Below, in pieces: positions 47,851 through 55,062 of a DNA stretch of 64,000 nucleotides (the first letter of the stretch is position 1; each line of letters opens with the position of its first letter). Below the pieces are notes generated by a model that ran no database searches, was not told where the DNA came from, and saw only the letters and a list, made by a program, of their open reading frames with translations. The stretch spans positions 20,898 to 84,897 of the forward strand of contig NZ_MAYF01000345.1 in the NCBI RefSeq assembly GCF_001684955.1, read 5' to 3'. Both the position numbers and the translations under genes were made by a program. The stretch comes from Chryseobacterium contaminans (GTDB lineage: Bacteria > Bacteroidota > Bacteroidia > Flavobacteriales > Weeksellaceae).

Positions 47851-47883
47851 AAAGCCATGGGAGATTAAAGTCTCCCATGCTTT
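47851..47883 (+). terminator. Hairpin between the NRPS and the type II thioesterase gene
   Basis: A 13-bp stem with one bulged C (47851-47864 with 47871-47883, loop of 6) begins right after the NRPS stop codon and is followed by only a short T run. It may act as a partial terminator that lowers expression of the downstream genes, or it may protect the 3' end of the 44-kb message. Confidence 0.55.
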
Positions 47884-47908
47884 CACGTAAAAAAGAAAAG
47901 AAAAACCT

Positions 47909-48631
47909 ATGAACAACGAAAGATCATCCAAACCACAGATATTTTTATTACACTATGCCGGCGGAGACAGAAACTCTTTTCGCCCTTTAATAGAAGAGTT
48001 ACAATCACAGTTTCAGATAGAAACTCCGGAACTTCCGGGAAGAGGAGACCGAATGTCAGAACCTCCTTTGAAAGATAAACAGGAGGCCATAGCAGACGTA
48101 TTGAAACAGATAAAACGGACCCGGAAGAAAGATGTTCCTTATTTGATCTACGGCCACAGCATGGGAGCCATATTAGGCTTTGAAATCTGCCATGCAATGG
48201 AAAAAGAGAACGATGCCCCTGTATATTTTGTTGCCACAGGATATCCGGGCCCGGGAATAAAAGATACTCCGCCTATTGCAGACCTTCCTAAAACAGAATT
48301 CTTCGCAGAAGTAAGAAAACTAGGTGGGATTTCCGATGAGGTGATGCAGTATGAAGAATTATTAGACTTCTTCGAGCCTTTACTGAGAGGAGATTTCGGG
48401 CTTCTGGAGAATAAAAACAACCAGACACCCAATATAAAAATACAGACATCCATTTATGCCGTCATGGGGAAAAGTGAAAAATATGCCCTGAATATAAGAA
48501 ACTGGGCGAACTATACAGAAGCAACATGTGAATGCCAAATTGTTAATGGAAACCATTTCTTCATCAATCAGAATTTCAATTATCTGTCACAGGTTATCAG
48601 AAATCTGATGAATGCAGCTATGGCCAAATGA
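47909..48631 (+). CDS. Type II thioesterase of the NRPS cluster
   Basis: 240 aa, alpha/beta-hydrolase fold. Near the N-terminus IFLLHYAGGD forms the oxyanion-hole strand, then LPGRGDR, the nucleophile Ser 84 in GHSMGA, and the catalytic His 216 in NGNHFFI close to the C-terminus. Length and motifs fit the GrsT/SrfD type. Family knowledge: these stand-alone enzymes remove wrong acyl groups or unreactive aminoacyl groups from carrier domains and so keep the assembly line moving. It starts 58 bp after the NRPS stop in the same direction, so it is probably in the same operon, separated by a hairpin. The start is ATG with no clear Shine-Dalgarno sequence, usual in this phylum. Confidence 0.92.
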   Translation: MNNERSSKPQIFLLHYAGGDRNSFRPLIEELQSQFQIETPELPGRGDRMSEPPLKDKQEAIADVLKQIKRTRKKDVPYLIYGHSMGAILGFEICHAMEKENDAPVYFVATGYPGPGIKDTPPIADLPKTEFFAEVRKLGGISDEVMQYEELLDFFEPLLRGDFGLLENKNNQTPNIKIQTSIYAVMGKSEKYALNIRNWANYTEATCECQIVNGNHFFINQNFNYLSQVIRNLMNAAMAK

Positions 48632-48671
48632 TAAAAAAGATCCTATTCATTCACAAAACAAAACCTTATTT

Positions 48672-49886
48672 ATGCCTGGAAAAAAAGAACACGCATTAAT
48701 CTTTATCTATATTACCGTTCTGATTGATATCATCGGAATAGGAATCATTATACCTGTACTGCCAACGCTGATTACAAAACTCTCCAATACAGATAATATA
48801 AGTGTTACGGCTCAATACATCGGATGGTTCATCTCCGTATATGCTTTAATGCAGTTTCTGTTTGCCCCTGTTTTGGGAGGTTTAAGCGATCGGTATGGTC
48901 GAAGGCCGGTCCTATTATGTTCATTATTGGGGCTTGGAGTAGATTATCTCATTCTGGCATTGGCTCCTGACATTGCCTGGCTGTTTGTAGGAAGAGTTAT
49001 CAATGGAATTATGGGATCCAGTATGACAACAGCAGCAGCTTATATCTCAGATATCAGTACTCCTGAAAAAAGAGGACAATATTTCGGAATGATGAGCGCT
49101 GTGGCCGGAATAGGGATGATTATTGGCCCGATCATAGGAGGTGTCCTTGGGCAATATGGAGAAAGAATTCCGTTTTATGCCGCTGCCGGATTAAGCTTAC
49201 TGAATCTCATTTATGGATTTTTTGCCCTTCCGGAATCATTATCCAAAGATAAACGCCGCCCGTTTTCCTGGAAAACAGCTAATCCAATTGGAGTCATGAG
49301 GAGCTTAAATAAGGAGATATTAGCCCCTGCATTTATTGTAGCCTTTATTCTTATCGCATTGGCCGGACATTCCGTACAAAGTTCCTGGAGTGTTTATGTA
49401 ATGGATAAGTTTAAATGGAAAGAAGATATGATAGGGTATTCAATGGGGCTTCTGGGACTGTTGACGGTCGTTTTTCAGGGCGGATTAATTGGCCTCTTTA
49501 TCAATAAACTGGGACAGAAGAAATCAGCAATCATTTTTCTGGCTTTCTTTTGTGTAAGTATGCTATTATTCGGGGTAGCTAGCAAAGGATGGATGATGTT
49601 TATGGTAATAGCAATGTATGCCCTTGGAGGAATGGCTTCTCCCATATTGCAGGCTATGATTTCTGCTAAAATTCCTGATAATAAGCAGGGGCTGCTTCAG
49701 GGCGGGCTCACCAGTATTCTCAGTTTATCCTCTATTGTAGGACCATTGCTGATGACCTGGATATTTGCTTATTTTACCTCTCCCCAATCACCCATTTTTT
49801 ACAGTGGAGCTCCATTTGTTCTGGGAGCTGTTTTAGCCGCTATTGGCAGCCTTTGTATATATGTCGCTATGAAAAAAAACAATTAA
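48672..49886 (+). CDS. MFS efflux transporter, TetA/DHA1-like
   Basis: 404 aa from the ATG at 48672. An in-frame ATG at 48612 would add 20 hydrophilic residues and overlap the thioesterase gene, so the later start is preferred. About 12 membrane segments are visible. The loop between helices 2 and 3 has motif A, GGLSDRYGRRPVLL, and helix 5 has GIGMIIGPIIGG, the motif C pattern of proton-driven drug antiporters. The gene follows the type II thioesterase by 40 bp and is the only transporter of the cluster. The likely role is export of, or self-protection against, the peptide; a general drug pump is the alternative. A hairpin follows 33 bp after the stop. Confidence 0.88.
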   Translation: MPGKKEHALIFIYITVLIDIIGIGIIIPVLPTLITKLSNTDNISVTAQYIGWFISVYALMQFLFAPVLGGLSDRYGRRPVLLCSLLGLGVDYLILALAPDIAWLFVGRVINGIMGSSMTTAAAYISDISTPEKRGQYFGMMSAVAGIGMIIGPIIGGVLGQYGERIPFYAAAGLSLLNLIYGFFALPESLSKDKRRPFSWKTANPIGVMRSLNKEILAPAFIVAFILIALAGHSVQSSWSVYVMDKFKWKEDMIGYSMGLLGLLTVVFQGGLIGLFINKLGQKKSAIIFLAFFCVSMLLFGVASKGWMMFMVIAMYALGGMASPILQAMISAKIPDNKQGLLQGGLTSILSLSSIVGPLLMTWIFAYFTSPQSPIFYSGAPFVLGAVLAAIGSLCIYVAMKKNN

Positions 49887-49918
49887 AACAGAAATTTATA
49901 TTGTCTGGTTAAATTTAT

Positions 49919-49951
49919 AAACCTAACAGGTCTCAAAGACCTGTTAGGTTT
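49919..49951 (+). terminator. Terminator hairpin at the end of the NRPS operon
   Basis: A perfect 14-bp stem (49919-49932 with 49938-49951) and a 5-nt loop are followed by TTAA. The stem holds ACCTAACAGGTC and its complement. Downstream, 49954-50162 has no gene. It shows a 7-bp inverted repeat AATCAAC-GAA-GTTGATT near 50005-50022 and a CAAAG/CTTTG pair near 50055-50071, unassigned. Confidence 0.75.
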
Positions 49952-50135
49952 TAATGCTTGCAAATAAACCATGTGTAATTCTGAAAAAAACTTACACTTC
50001 ATCAAATCAACGAAGTTGATTCTATTCTTTGCTCCCTAAAAATAAATAGCAACCAAAGTAAAGCTTTGTGTTTATAATAATTATAAAGTAATATTATTTA
50101 GCAATAATAGACAAATGAAATAATCTCAGAATCAA

Positions 50136-50143
50136 TACTTTTG
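50136..50143 (+). promoter_or_regulatory. Candidate -7 box for the AraC-family gene
   Basis: TACTTTTG matches TAnnTTTG and lies 19 nt before the TTG start codon at 50163. No TTG is seen at the expected -33 distance, so this is half a promoter. Confidence 0.35.
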
Positions 50144-50162
50144 TGATCCTACATCTTTAACC

Positions 50163-51065
50163 TTGGAAGAATACAAAAAACGGATTGTAAAAACGATACA
50201 ATACATTGATACAAATCTTGACGCTGATCTCTCACTGGAAAAAATAGCAGAGATCAGTGCCTATTCGCCGTTTCATTTTCACAGAATATTCAAGCTTGTC
50301 ACAGGAGAAACCCTCCAGAATTATATTATCAGAAGAAAAATAGAAAAAAGTGCTTTTCTTCTGGCGGTACATAAAAATATGGAGATGAAGGAGATCTACC
50401 TGGATCTTGGTTTTTCAAATCCTTCCGTTTTCAGTAAAACCTTTAAAAAATACTATGGATTAGCACCGTCAGAATTTCGTAAAGCAGCTCCCGAGGCATT
50501 CCACAAGATTTTACAAGTACAAAGCAAGAACGGACAAATTGATACGGTTTTCAGCCAATACATTTGCACTATTGAAAACCTATTAAATTGGACAACAATG
50601 AATTTAAAAATCGAAATAAAAGAAATGCCGGAGATGAACCTGGCAGCAGTAATGAGTCTTGGTATTGCCGGAGTAGAACCTTCTTATAATGTATTGATAG
50701 ACTGGGCGAAAAAGAAACATCTCTTTCCCAAAGAAGATATAAAAATGATCTCTGTATATCATGACAGCTTTAAAGTAACACCTCCCGATAAGGTAAGAAT
50801 TCATGCCTGTATGCTGCTGGATGAAAAGCTGGAAGAACCAGCAGGAGAAGTGTTTTCAGAAACCATAGAAGCCGGAAAATATATTGTGGGAAGCGGTGAA
50901 GTTACGCTCAACGATTTTGAGCAATGCTGGGTCTCATTGTTTTTATGGATGAATGAACACAACTATTCTACAAGAAGAACCTTCCCGTTTGAGATTTATC
51001 ATTCTAATTTTAAAGAACACCCGGAAGGAAAAATGATCGTGGATTTCTGCCTCCCGATCCAGTAA
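50163..51065 (+). CDS. AraC-family regulator with GyrI-like effector domain
   Basis: 300 aa, starting at TTG; the first in-frame ATG lies too far inside the DNA-binding domain to be the start. Residues 1-105 are an N-terminal AraC helix-turn-helix pair (AYSPFHFHRIFKLVTGETLQNYI and LGFSNPSVFSKTFKKYYGLAPSEFR, each partly quoted). Residues about 145-300 look like a GyrI-like/SOUL-type ligand pocket (MNLKIEIKEMPEMNLAAV, FPFEIYH, DFCLPIQ). This Rob/SoxS-like order is common for regulators that bind drugs or small molecules. It follows the exporter in the same direction but after a terminator, so it could sense the peptide or control the pump; that link is inference. Confidence 0.85.
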   Translation: MEEYKKRIVKTIQYIDTNLDADLSLEKIAEISAYSPFHFHRIFKLVTGETLQNYIIRRKIEKSAFLLAVHKNMEMKEIYLDLGFSNPSVFSKTFKKYYGLAPSEFRKAAPEAFHKILQVQSKNGQIDTVFSQYICTIENLLNWTTMNLKIEIKEMPEMNLAAVMSLGIAGVEPSYNVLIDWAKKKHLFPKEDIKMISVYHDSFKVTPPDKVRIHACMLLDEKLEEPAGEVFSETIEAGKYIVGSGEVTLNDFEQCWVSLFLWMNEHNYSTRRTFPFEIYHSNFKEHPEGKMIVDFCLPIQ

Positions 51066-51086
51066 TTAAATTCAGGAAGGAAGCAT

Positions 51087-51213
51087 GAAGCTGGGAGATG
51101 GAAGTCATGAAGGTCATCAAGAATAAGATCTTTTATTTAAAACCAATTGATTAAGGAGTGAATATCAGTAACTATAACTAAAAGTAACTTCCAGCATCCT
51201 TTTTCCCAGCTTC
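51087..51213. repeat. Inverted repeat pair in intergenic DNA
   Basis: GAAGCTGGGA (51087-51096) is repeated inverted as TCCCAGCTTC (51204-51213), with further GGAAG/CTTCC words around each arm. It looks like the remains of a dispersed intergenic element. No gene is seen between 51066 and 51312. Confidence 0.45.
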
Positions 51214-51222
51214 CAGCTTTTT

Positions 51223-51294
51223 ACCATTCAGTTACAAAAGTATGCCCTTCAGTAATAATTTTTTTACCGAAGGGCATTTATCGTATTATTTTTG
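51223..51294 (+). promoter_or_regulatory. Predicted LytTR operator and promoter of the TonB-dependent receptor gene
   Basis: Direct repeats ACCATTCAGTTA (51223-51234) and GCCCTTCAGTAA (51244-51255) have a 21-bp period. The -7 box TATTTTTG (51287-51294) starts 31 nt after the second repeat. A third, inverted half-site lies between them (51264-51277), forming with repeat 2 a 14-bp inverted repeat with one mismatch. The same arrangement occurs before the kinase gene and the second 2TM operon. Confidence 0.72.
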
Positions 51295-51312
51295 ATCCAG
51301 AAATTAATAATC

Positions 51313-53559
51313 ATGAAAACACAAGGACATAAAATATTTCTTCTGATAGCACTGATTGCTTTTACCCTGGGATATTCTCAGGTAAAGATCTCAGGTAGAG
51401 TAACCTTTAAAAACAAAGGGGTAAGCGAAGTAAACGTCACATTGAAAAATACTTATGATGGCGCTACTACTGATGTTCAGGGTAACTTTTCATTTGAAAC
51501 ATCAGAAAAAGGAAGTCATCAGATCACCTTTGCCCATCCCAAATATGAAGAGGTTGAAAAAACAGTAAATATTGAAAATCAAAATATTATCATTAATGCA
51601 GATCTTAAAGAACAGATCAGTGAAATTGATGCGGTAGTGGTTTCTGCCGGTTCCATTGAAGCCAGCGATCGGAAAAGAGCAACTGCTTTATTGAGTCCCA
51701 TTGATATTTATACTACAGCCGGGTCTGATGGACAGATATCTTCAGCTTTAAACTATTTGCCAGGTGTTCAGAAAGTAGGCGAGTCCGGAGGACTTTTTAT
51801 AAGGGGAGGAACAGGGGCTGAATCTAAAATCTTTATGGATGGAAGTCTCATCAATAACTATTTTTCTAATTCTGTACCCGGAATTGCAGGAAGAGATCAA
51901 TTTAATACTTCTCTTTTTAAAGGCAATATATTTTCAAGTGGTGGATATTCTGCATTGTATGGACAAGCACTTTCAGGAGTATTGATGCTGGAAAGTGTAG
52001 ATCTGCCGGATCAAAGCTCTTATAATTTTGGTGTTTCTCCCATCTTTTTAGATGCCGGATTTCAAAAATTAGGAGCTCAGAAAAATTATTCCTTTGGGGC
52101 TTCAGCCGGATATTCTCTTTTAAGTCTGATGACGAGGGTTTTTAATTTTAATACCAATTTTATAGATGCTCCCCAGGGATTCAACAGTGATTTTAACTTT
52201 AGATTCAAAACAAAGTCGGGAGGCTTTTTTAAATATTACGGAATGTATAACTCTAACAAAATGGGTGTGGAAACAGAAAGCCTGGAGCCTGAATATGAGT
52301 TCGGATTGGTAAGATTAAAAGGAAAAACAACCTATCACAATCTGTCTTTCAGACAAAAATTTGGAAAATATCTCCTCAATGTAAGTGGTTCTTATTCCTA
52401 TAACCAGTCAGATCTAAACTTTTCTAAAGAAACCAGTGGAGTGGAAAATGGTAATAGCAGATTACTGAATGATGGAAATTATATTAATTTTAAAACAGTT
52501 CTTGAAAGAAAAATTAATAAGATCAGCGCTTTAAGAGGTGGCTTTGAACTGAATAATGCCGATGAAAACCTGAACTTTGAAAATATTCAGAAGAATTATA
52601 AAGATTTGATTTCCTCAGCCTTCATAGAAACAGACCTTGGATTCAGCAATGCATTGTCTGCAAAGATCGGATTGAGAGCCGAAAACTCATCTTATCTGGG
52701 CAAAAGTAATATAGCACCGCGTTTTGCACTGGCTTACCGTCTCGCAGATCAATGGACTGCCAACGTAGCGTATGGGATCTTTTATCAGAACCCGGAAAGT
52801 AAATACATCAATGGACCTGCAAATTTGGATTTTCAAAAATCGCAACACTACATTTTTCAGCTTCAAAGAAGTTCTGAAGGAAGGAGCCTTCGTTTTGAGG
52901 CTTTTTATAAAAAATACGACCAGCTTATCAAAACATTTAATATTCTTCCCGGAAAAGAACAGAACCAGCAGGTGCAGACAGCATTGAATAATAACGGTTA
53001 CGGCTATGCAAAAGGAGTGGAGTTGTTCTGGAGAGACAATAAAAAAACATTTAAAAATATAGATTACTGGTTAACCTATTCCTTTCTGGATTCAAAAAGA
53101 GACTTTATCAATTATCCGGCAAGCTTGAAACCCGGTTTTGCAGCAGAACATACCCTTTCTGCAGTGGTCAAAAGATTCATTCCGGAATGGAAATTAGGCG
53201 TAAATCTATCTTATACGTATGCTAAAGGCCGTCCTTATTATGATATTGCTACGGAAATCAAAAACGGAGAAGCATTCAATTATACAAGAAATGAAGGGAA
53301 GTTGAAGGATTATAACGCTTTGAATATCAGCTTTAATTATCTTCCTGCTATTGGAAAAAAAGAGGCAAAAGCATTTCCTGTATTTGTATTAAGCATTTCC
53401 AATGTTCTGGGATCTAAAAATGTATACGGATATAACTTTTCAGCCAACGGGTCAAGAAGTTCTGCTGTAGTTCCGCCAGTCAATACCTTTGTTTTTATAG
53501 GAGCTTTCATAAGCTTTGGAATAGATAAAACAGAGGATGCTATTAATAATAACTTATAA
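51313..53559 (+). CDS. TonB-dependent outer-membrane receptor
   Basis: 748 aa from ATG 51313. A TTG further upstream at 51292 overlaps the predicted -7 box and is rejected as start. Residues 1-23 are a signal peptide. About 24-105 is a carboxypeptidase-D-like regulatory repeat (SGRVTFKNKGVSEVNVTLKNT...). About 110-230 is the plug (SALNYLPGVQKVGESGGLFIRGG, MDGSLINNYF, ALYGQALSGVL). The rest is a 22-strand-type barrel rich in alternating aromatic residues, with GLRAENSSYLG, AKGRPYYD and a C-terminal FIGAFISFGID strand. Its ligand is unknown. The shared operator suggests control by the LytTR system downstream. Peptide or small-metabolite signal uptake is possible but unproven. Confidence 0.9.
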   Translation: MKTQGHKIFLLIALIAFTLGYSQVKISGRVTFKNKGVSEVNVTLKNTYDGATTDVQGNFSFETSEKGSHQITFAHPKYEEVEKTVNIENQNIIINADLKEQISEIDAVVVSAGSIEASDRKRATALLSPIDIYTTAGSDGQISSALNYLPGVQKVGESGGLFIRGGTGAESKIFMDGSLINNYFSNSVPGIAGRDQFNTSLFKGNIFSSGGYSALYGQALSGVLMLESVDLPDQSSYNFGVSPIFLDAGFQKLGAQKNYSFGASAGYSLLSLMTRVFNFNTNFIDAPQGFNSDFNFRFKTKSGGFFKYYGMYNSNKMGVETESLEPEYEFGLVRLKGKTTYHNLSFRQKFGKYLLNVSGSYSYNQSDLNFSKETSGVENGNSRLLNDGNYINFKTVLERKINKISALRGGFELNNADENLNFENIQKNYKDLISSAFIETDLGFSNALSAKIGLRAENSSYLGKSNIAPRFALAYRLADQWTANVAYGIFYQNPESKYINGPANLDFQKSQHYIFQLQRSSEGRSLRFEAFYKKYDQLIKTFNILPGKEQNQQVQTALNNNGYGYAKGVELFWRDNKKTFKNIDYWLTYSFLDSKRDFINYPASLKPGFAAEHTLSAVVKRFIPEWKLGVNLSYTYAKGRPYYDIATEIKNGEAFNYTRNEGKLKDYNALNISFNYLPAIGKKEAKAFPVFVLSISNVLGSKNVYGYNFSANGSRSSAVVPPVNTFVFIGAFISFGIDKTEDAINNNL

Positions 53560-53607
53560 AAACATAACTTCGGATAAATAACAAACTAACTTTTAAAATT
53601 TGATATC

Positions 53608-54264
53608 ATGAAAAAATACATTTTAAGTTTTGCTTTAGTTTTAATGAGCTTAATAGCTTTTGCACAGACAGATTACGAAAAAATAATGACTGAAAAGGTA
53701 GCGAAAATTGAAACCTGCAAAACCCCGGAAGATTTTCAGACCTTGTCTAACGATTTTCAGAGAATAGGAAGTAAGGAAAGCTCACAGTGGCTTCCTCCAT
53801 ATTATGCAGCATTCTCTCAGATCCAAAAAGGAAGAATAATGATGAGAAATGGAAATATGCAGGATTTGGATGGGGTAGCAGCCCAGGCTGAAAAATATCT
53901 GGGAACAGCTCAGAATCTTGCCGGAGCAGACAATGCAGAAATTCATTTGCTGAGAAAAATGGCCTATTCTCTTAGAATGATGGTGAATCCGCAACAACGT
54001 TTTATGACTGATGGAGCAAGAGCTTCTGAAGAACTTGGCAGAGCAGAAAAATTAGATCCTGCCAATCCGAGAATTGCCCTTATCAAAGCAGAAGACACTT
54101 ATTTTACTCCCGAACAGTACGGAGGAAGCAAAAGTAAAGGAATAGAAATGTTTAAAGATGCACTCGCAAAATTTAATGCTTACAAACCTAAAACTGCTTT
54201 AGATCCGAATTGGGGAAGAGCAGAAGCAGAATACTTCTTAAGCTTACCTGCAGAAAAGAAATAA
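53608..54264 (+). CDS. Secreted helical protein, TPR-like, unknown function
   Basis: 218 aa. The signal peptide covers residues 1-20 (cleavage after IAFAQ). The mature part is alpha-helical, with repeat-like spacing (QAEKYLGTAQNLAGADNAEIH and EELGRAEKLDPANPRIALIKAE, the latter with the DPANPR turn typical of tetratricopeptide repeats). It lies 48 bp after the receptor gene with no promoter visible, so the two are probably co-transcribed. It likely sits in the periplasm as a partner of the receptor. No catalytic motif is visible. Confidence 0.75.
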   Translation: MKKYILSFALVLMSLIAFAQTDYEKIMTEKVAKIETCKTPEDFQTLSNDFQRIGSKESSQWLPPYYAAFSQIQKGRIMMRNGNMQDLDGVAAQAEKYLGTAQNLAGADNAEIHLLRKMAYSLRMMVNPQQRFMTDGARASEELGRAEKLDPANPRIALIKAEDTYFTPEQYGGSKSKGIEMFKDALAKFNAYKPKTALDPNWGRAEAEYFLSLPAEKK

Positions 54265-54270
54265 CCACAA

Positions 54271-54298
54271 AACCTTTCACACTGTGAAGGGTTTTTTT
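54271..54298 (+). terminator. Terminator after the receptor operon
   Basis: AACCTTTCACA pairs with TGTGAAGGGTT (one G-T pair) and runs directly into seven T residues. It is a classical intrinsic terminator 6 bp after the stop codon. Confidence 0.85.
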
Positions 54299-54383
54299 AT
54301 GTTGCCTAATCGCATTTTGGATATAAAAAGAAAGAGTACCTGTGTTTGGTACTCTTTCAAAGTTTTTATCTTCAAGGCTGAGT

Positions 54384-54557
54384 TTATTCACACAGACTCC
54401 AGTCTTTTGTACAGTAACCGGCTTTGCTTCTGCACATATTCCATGCACAGCCGTCGTCATTTCCTGGTTCTCTTGGAATTGTATCTCCACCTGAAATATT
54501 CTTTTGTTCGTTTCTGGAAAGGTGTTTTAACCCTTTTAATTTAATTTGTTTTTTCAT
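54384..54557 (-). CDS. Small Cys-rich peptide with double-glycine leader, copy 1
   Basis: 57 aa, read on the minus strand from the ATG at 54557 to TAA at 54384. Residues 1-24 look like a leader: basic start MKKQIKLKGLKHL, then SRNEQKNISGG, the pattern of double-glycine leaders cut by C39-type peptidase transporters. The 33-residue putative core has DDGCAWNMCR and four Cys (37, 42, 49, 56). The next gene is a paralog with the same first 13-residue pattern and the same Cys-x4-Cys-x6-Cys spacing. The peptide may be a bacteriocin-like or ribosomally made, modified natural product, or a signal. No processing enzyme or dedicated transporter is in the window. Confidence 0.78.
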   Translation of the reverse strand: MKKQIKLKGLKHLSRNEQKNISGGDTIPREPGNDDGCAWNMCRSKAGYCTKDWSLCE

Positions 54558-54594
54558 GTTTAGTTTGATGTATTTAACTGTAATAAATTAAATA

Positions 54595-54756
54595 TTAACA
54601 CGCAAATACAGAACATCTTCCAAACTGATTTCTGCACATATTCCATCCGCATCCGTCATCCTCAAACGGGTCTTTTGGAAGTGAACCACCTCCAATTCTC
54701 TTTTGCTCGTCTCTTGTCAATTTTTTTAACGCTTTGAACTTAATTTGTTTTTTCAT
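54595..54756 (-). CDS. Small Cys-rich peptide with double-glycine leader, copy 2
   Basis: 53 aa on the minus strand from ATG at 54756 to TAA at 54595, 37 bp upstream of copy 1 in transcription order. The leader is MKKQIKFKALKKL then TRDEQKRIGGG; the core has DDGCGWNMCR and Cys at 36, 41, 48 and 53, ending in Cys. Leader and core are both conserved between the copies while residues between the motifs differ, which supports real coding. No clear promoter is visible upstream. The remaining gap to the kinase gene (54757-55062) holds plus-strand promoters only. Confidence 0.78.
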   Translation of the reverse strand: MKKQIKFKALKKLTRDEQKRIGGGSLPKDPFEDDGCGWNMCRNQFGRCSVFAC

Positions 54757-54901
54757 TTTAATTTGTTTTTTGATAATTCCTACTCTTTAAGCTTTTCGGA
54801 TAACGCTGTTTGTTATTTCTCTAAATTAGGATAAATATTGTAATTAGCAAAATTGTTTTCATTAAAATGTTTGTTTTTTAATGAATAGTTTTTAGAATAT
54901 G

Positions 54902-54929
54902 TTGTTTTGGTGATGAATTGTTAATTTTG
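54902..54929 (+). promoter_or_regulatory. Possible second, distal promoter of the kinase gene
   Basis: TTG (54902-54904), 17 nt, then TAATTTTG (54922-54929) match the Bacteroidota consensus. It would give a basal transcript reading through the LytTR operator. Confidence 0.4.
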
Positions 54930-54974
54930 TATTAGCCCTGCTAAAGGAAATTCAATTCAATCTTATATCCCTAT

Positions 54975-55045
54975 ACCATTCAGTAATAAAAACCAACCCC
55001 TCAGTAAGAAATAATTTTTGATACCTTTAATAAAAGCTATTTTTG
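54975..55045 (+). promoter_or_regulatory. Predicted LytTR operator and promoter of the histidine kinase gene
   Basis: Direct repeats ACCATTCAGTAA (54975-54986) and ACCCCTCAGTAA (54996-55007) have a 21-bp period. TTG at 55018-55020, 17 nt, then TATTTTTG at 55038-55045 form the promoter. The gap from the second repeat to the -7 box is 30 nt. The kinase ATG follows at 55063. Confidence 0.75.
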
Positions 55046-55062
55046 AATCAAGAAAACTTATC

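Noticed and set aside
3628..47850. CRISPR-like or transposon origin of the internal repeats
   Set aside because: The repeats are in-frame A, C, T and E domains with module spacing and no terminal inverted repeats.
48612..48671. ATG 48612 as start of the MFS transporter
   Set aside because: It would add 20 hydrophilic residues and overlap the thioesterase gene; ATG 48672 starts just before the first membrane helix.
51292..51312. TTG as upstream start of the TonB receptor
   Set aside because: It falls in the predicted -7 box, and the ATG at 51313 begins directly with a proper signal peptide.
54284..54544. Plus-strand open frame of 86 codons
   Set aside because: It overlaps a terminator and is antisense to a small peptide gene that has a conserved paralog.
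55018..55062. TTG as upstream start of the kinase
   Set aside because: It forms the -33 element of the predicted promoter; ATG 55063 is preferred.
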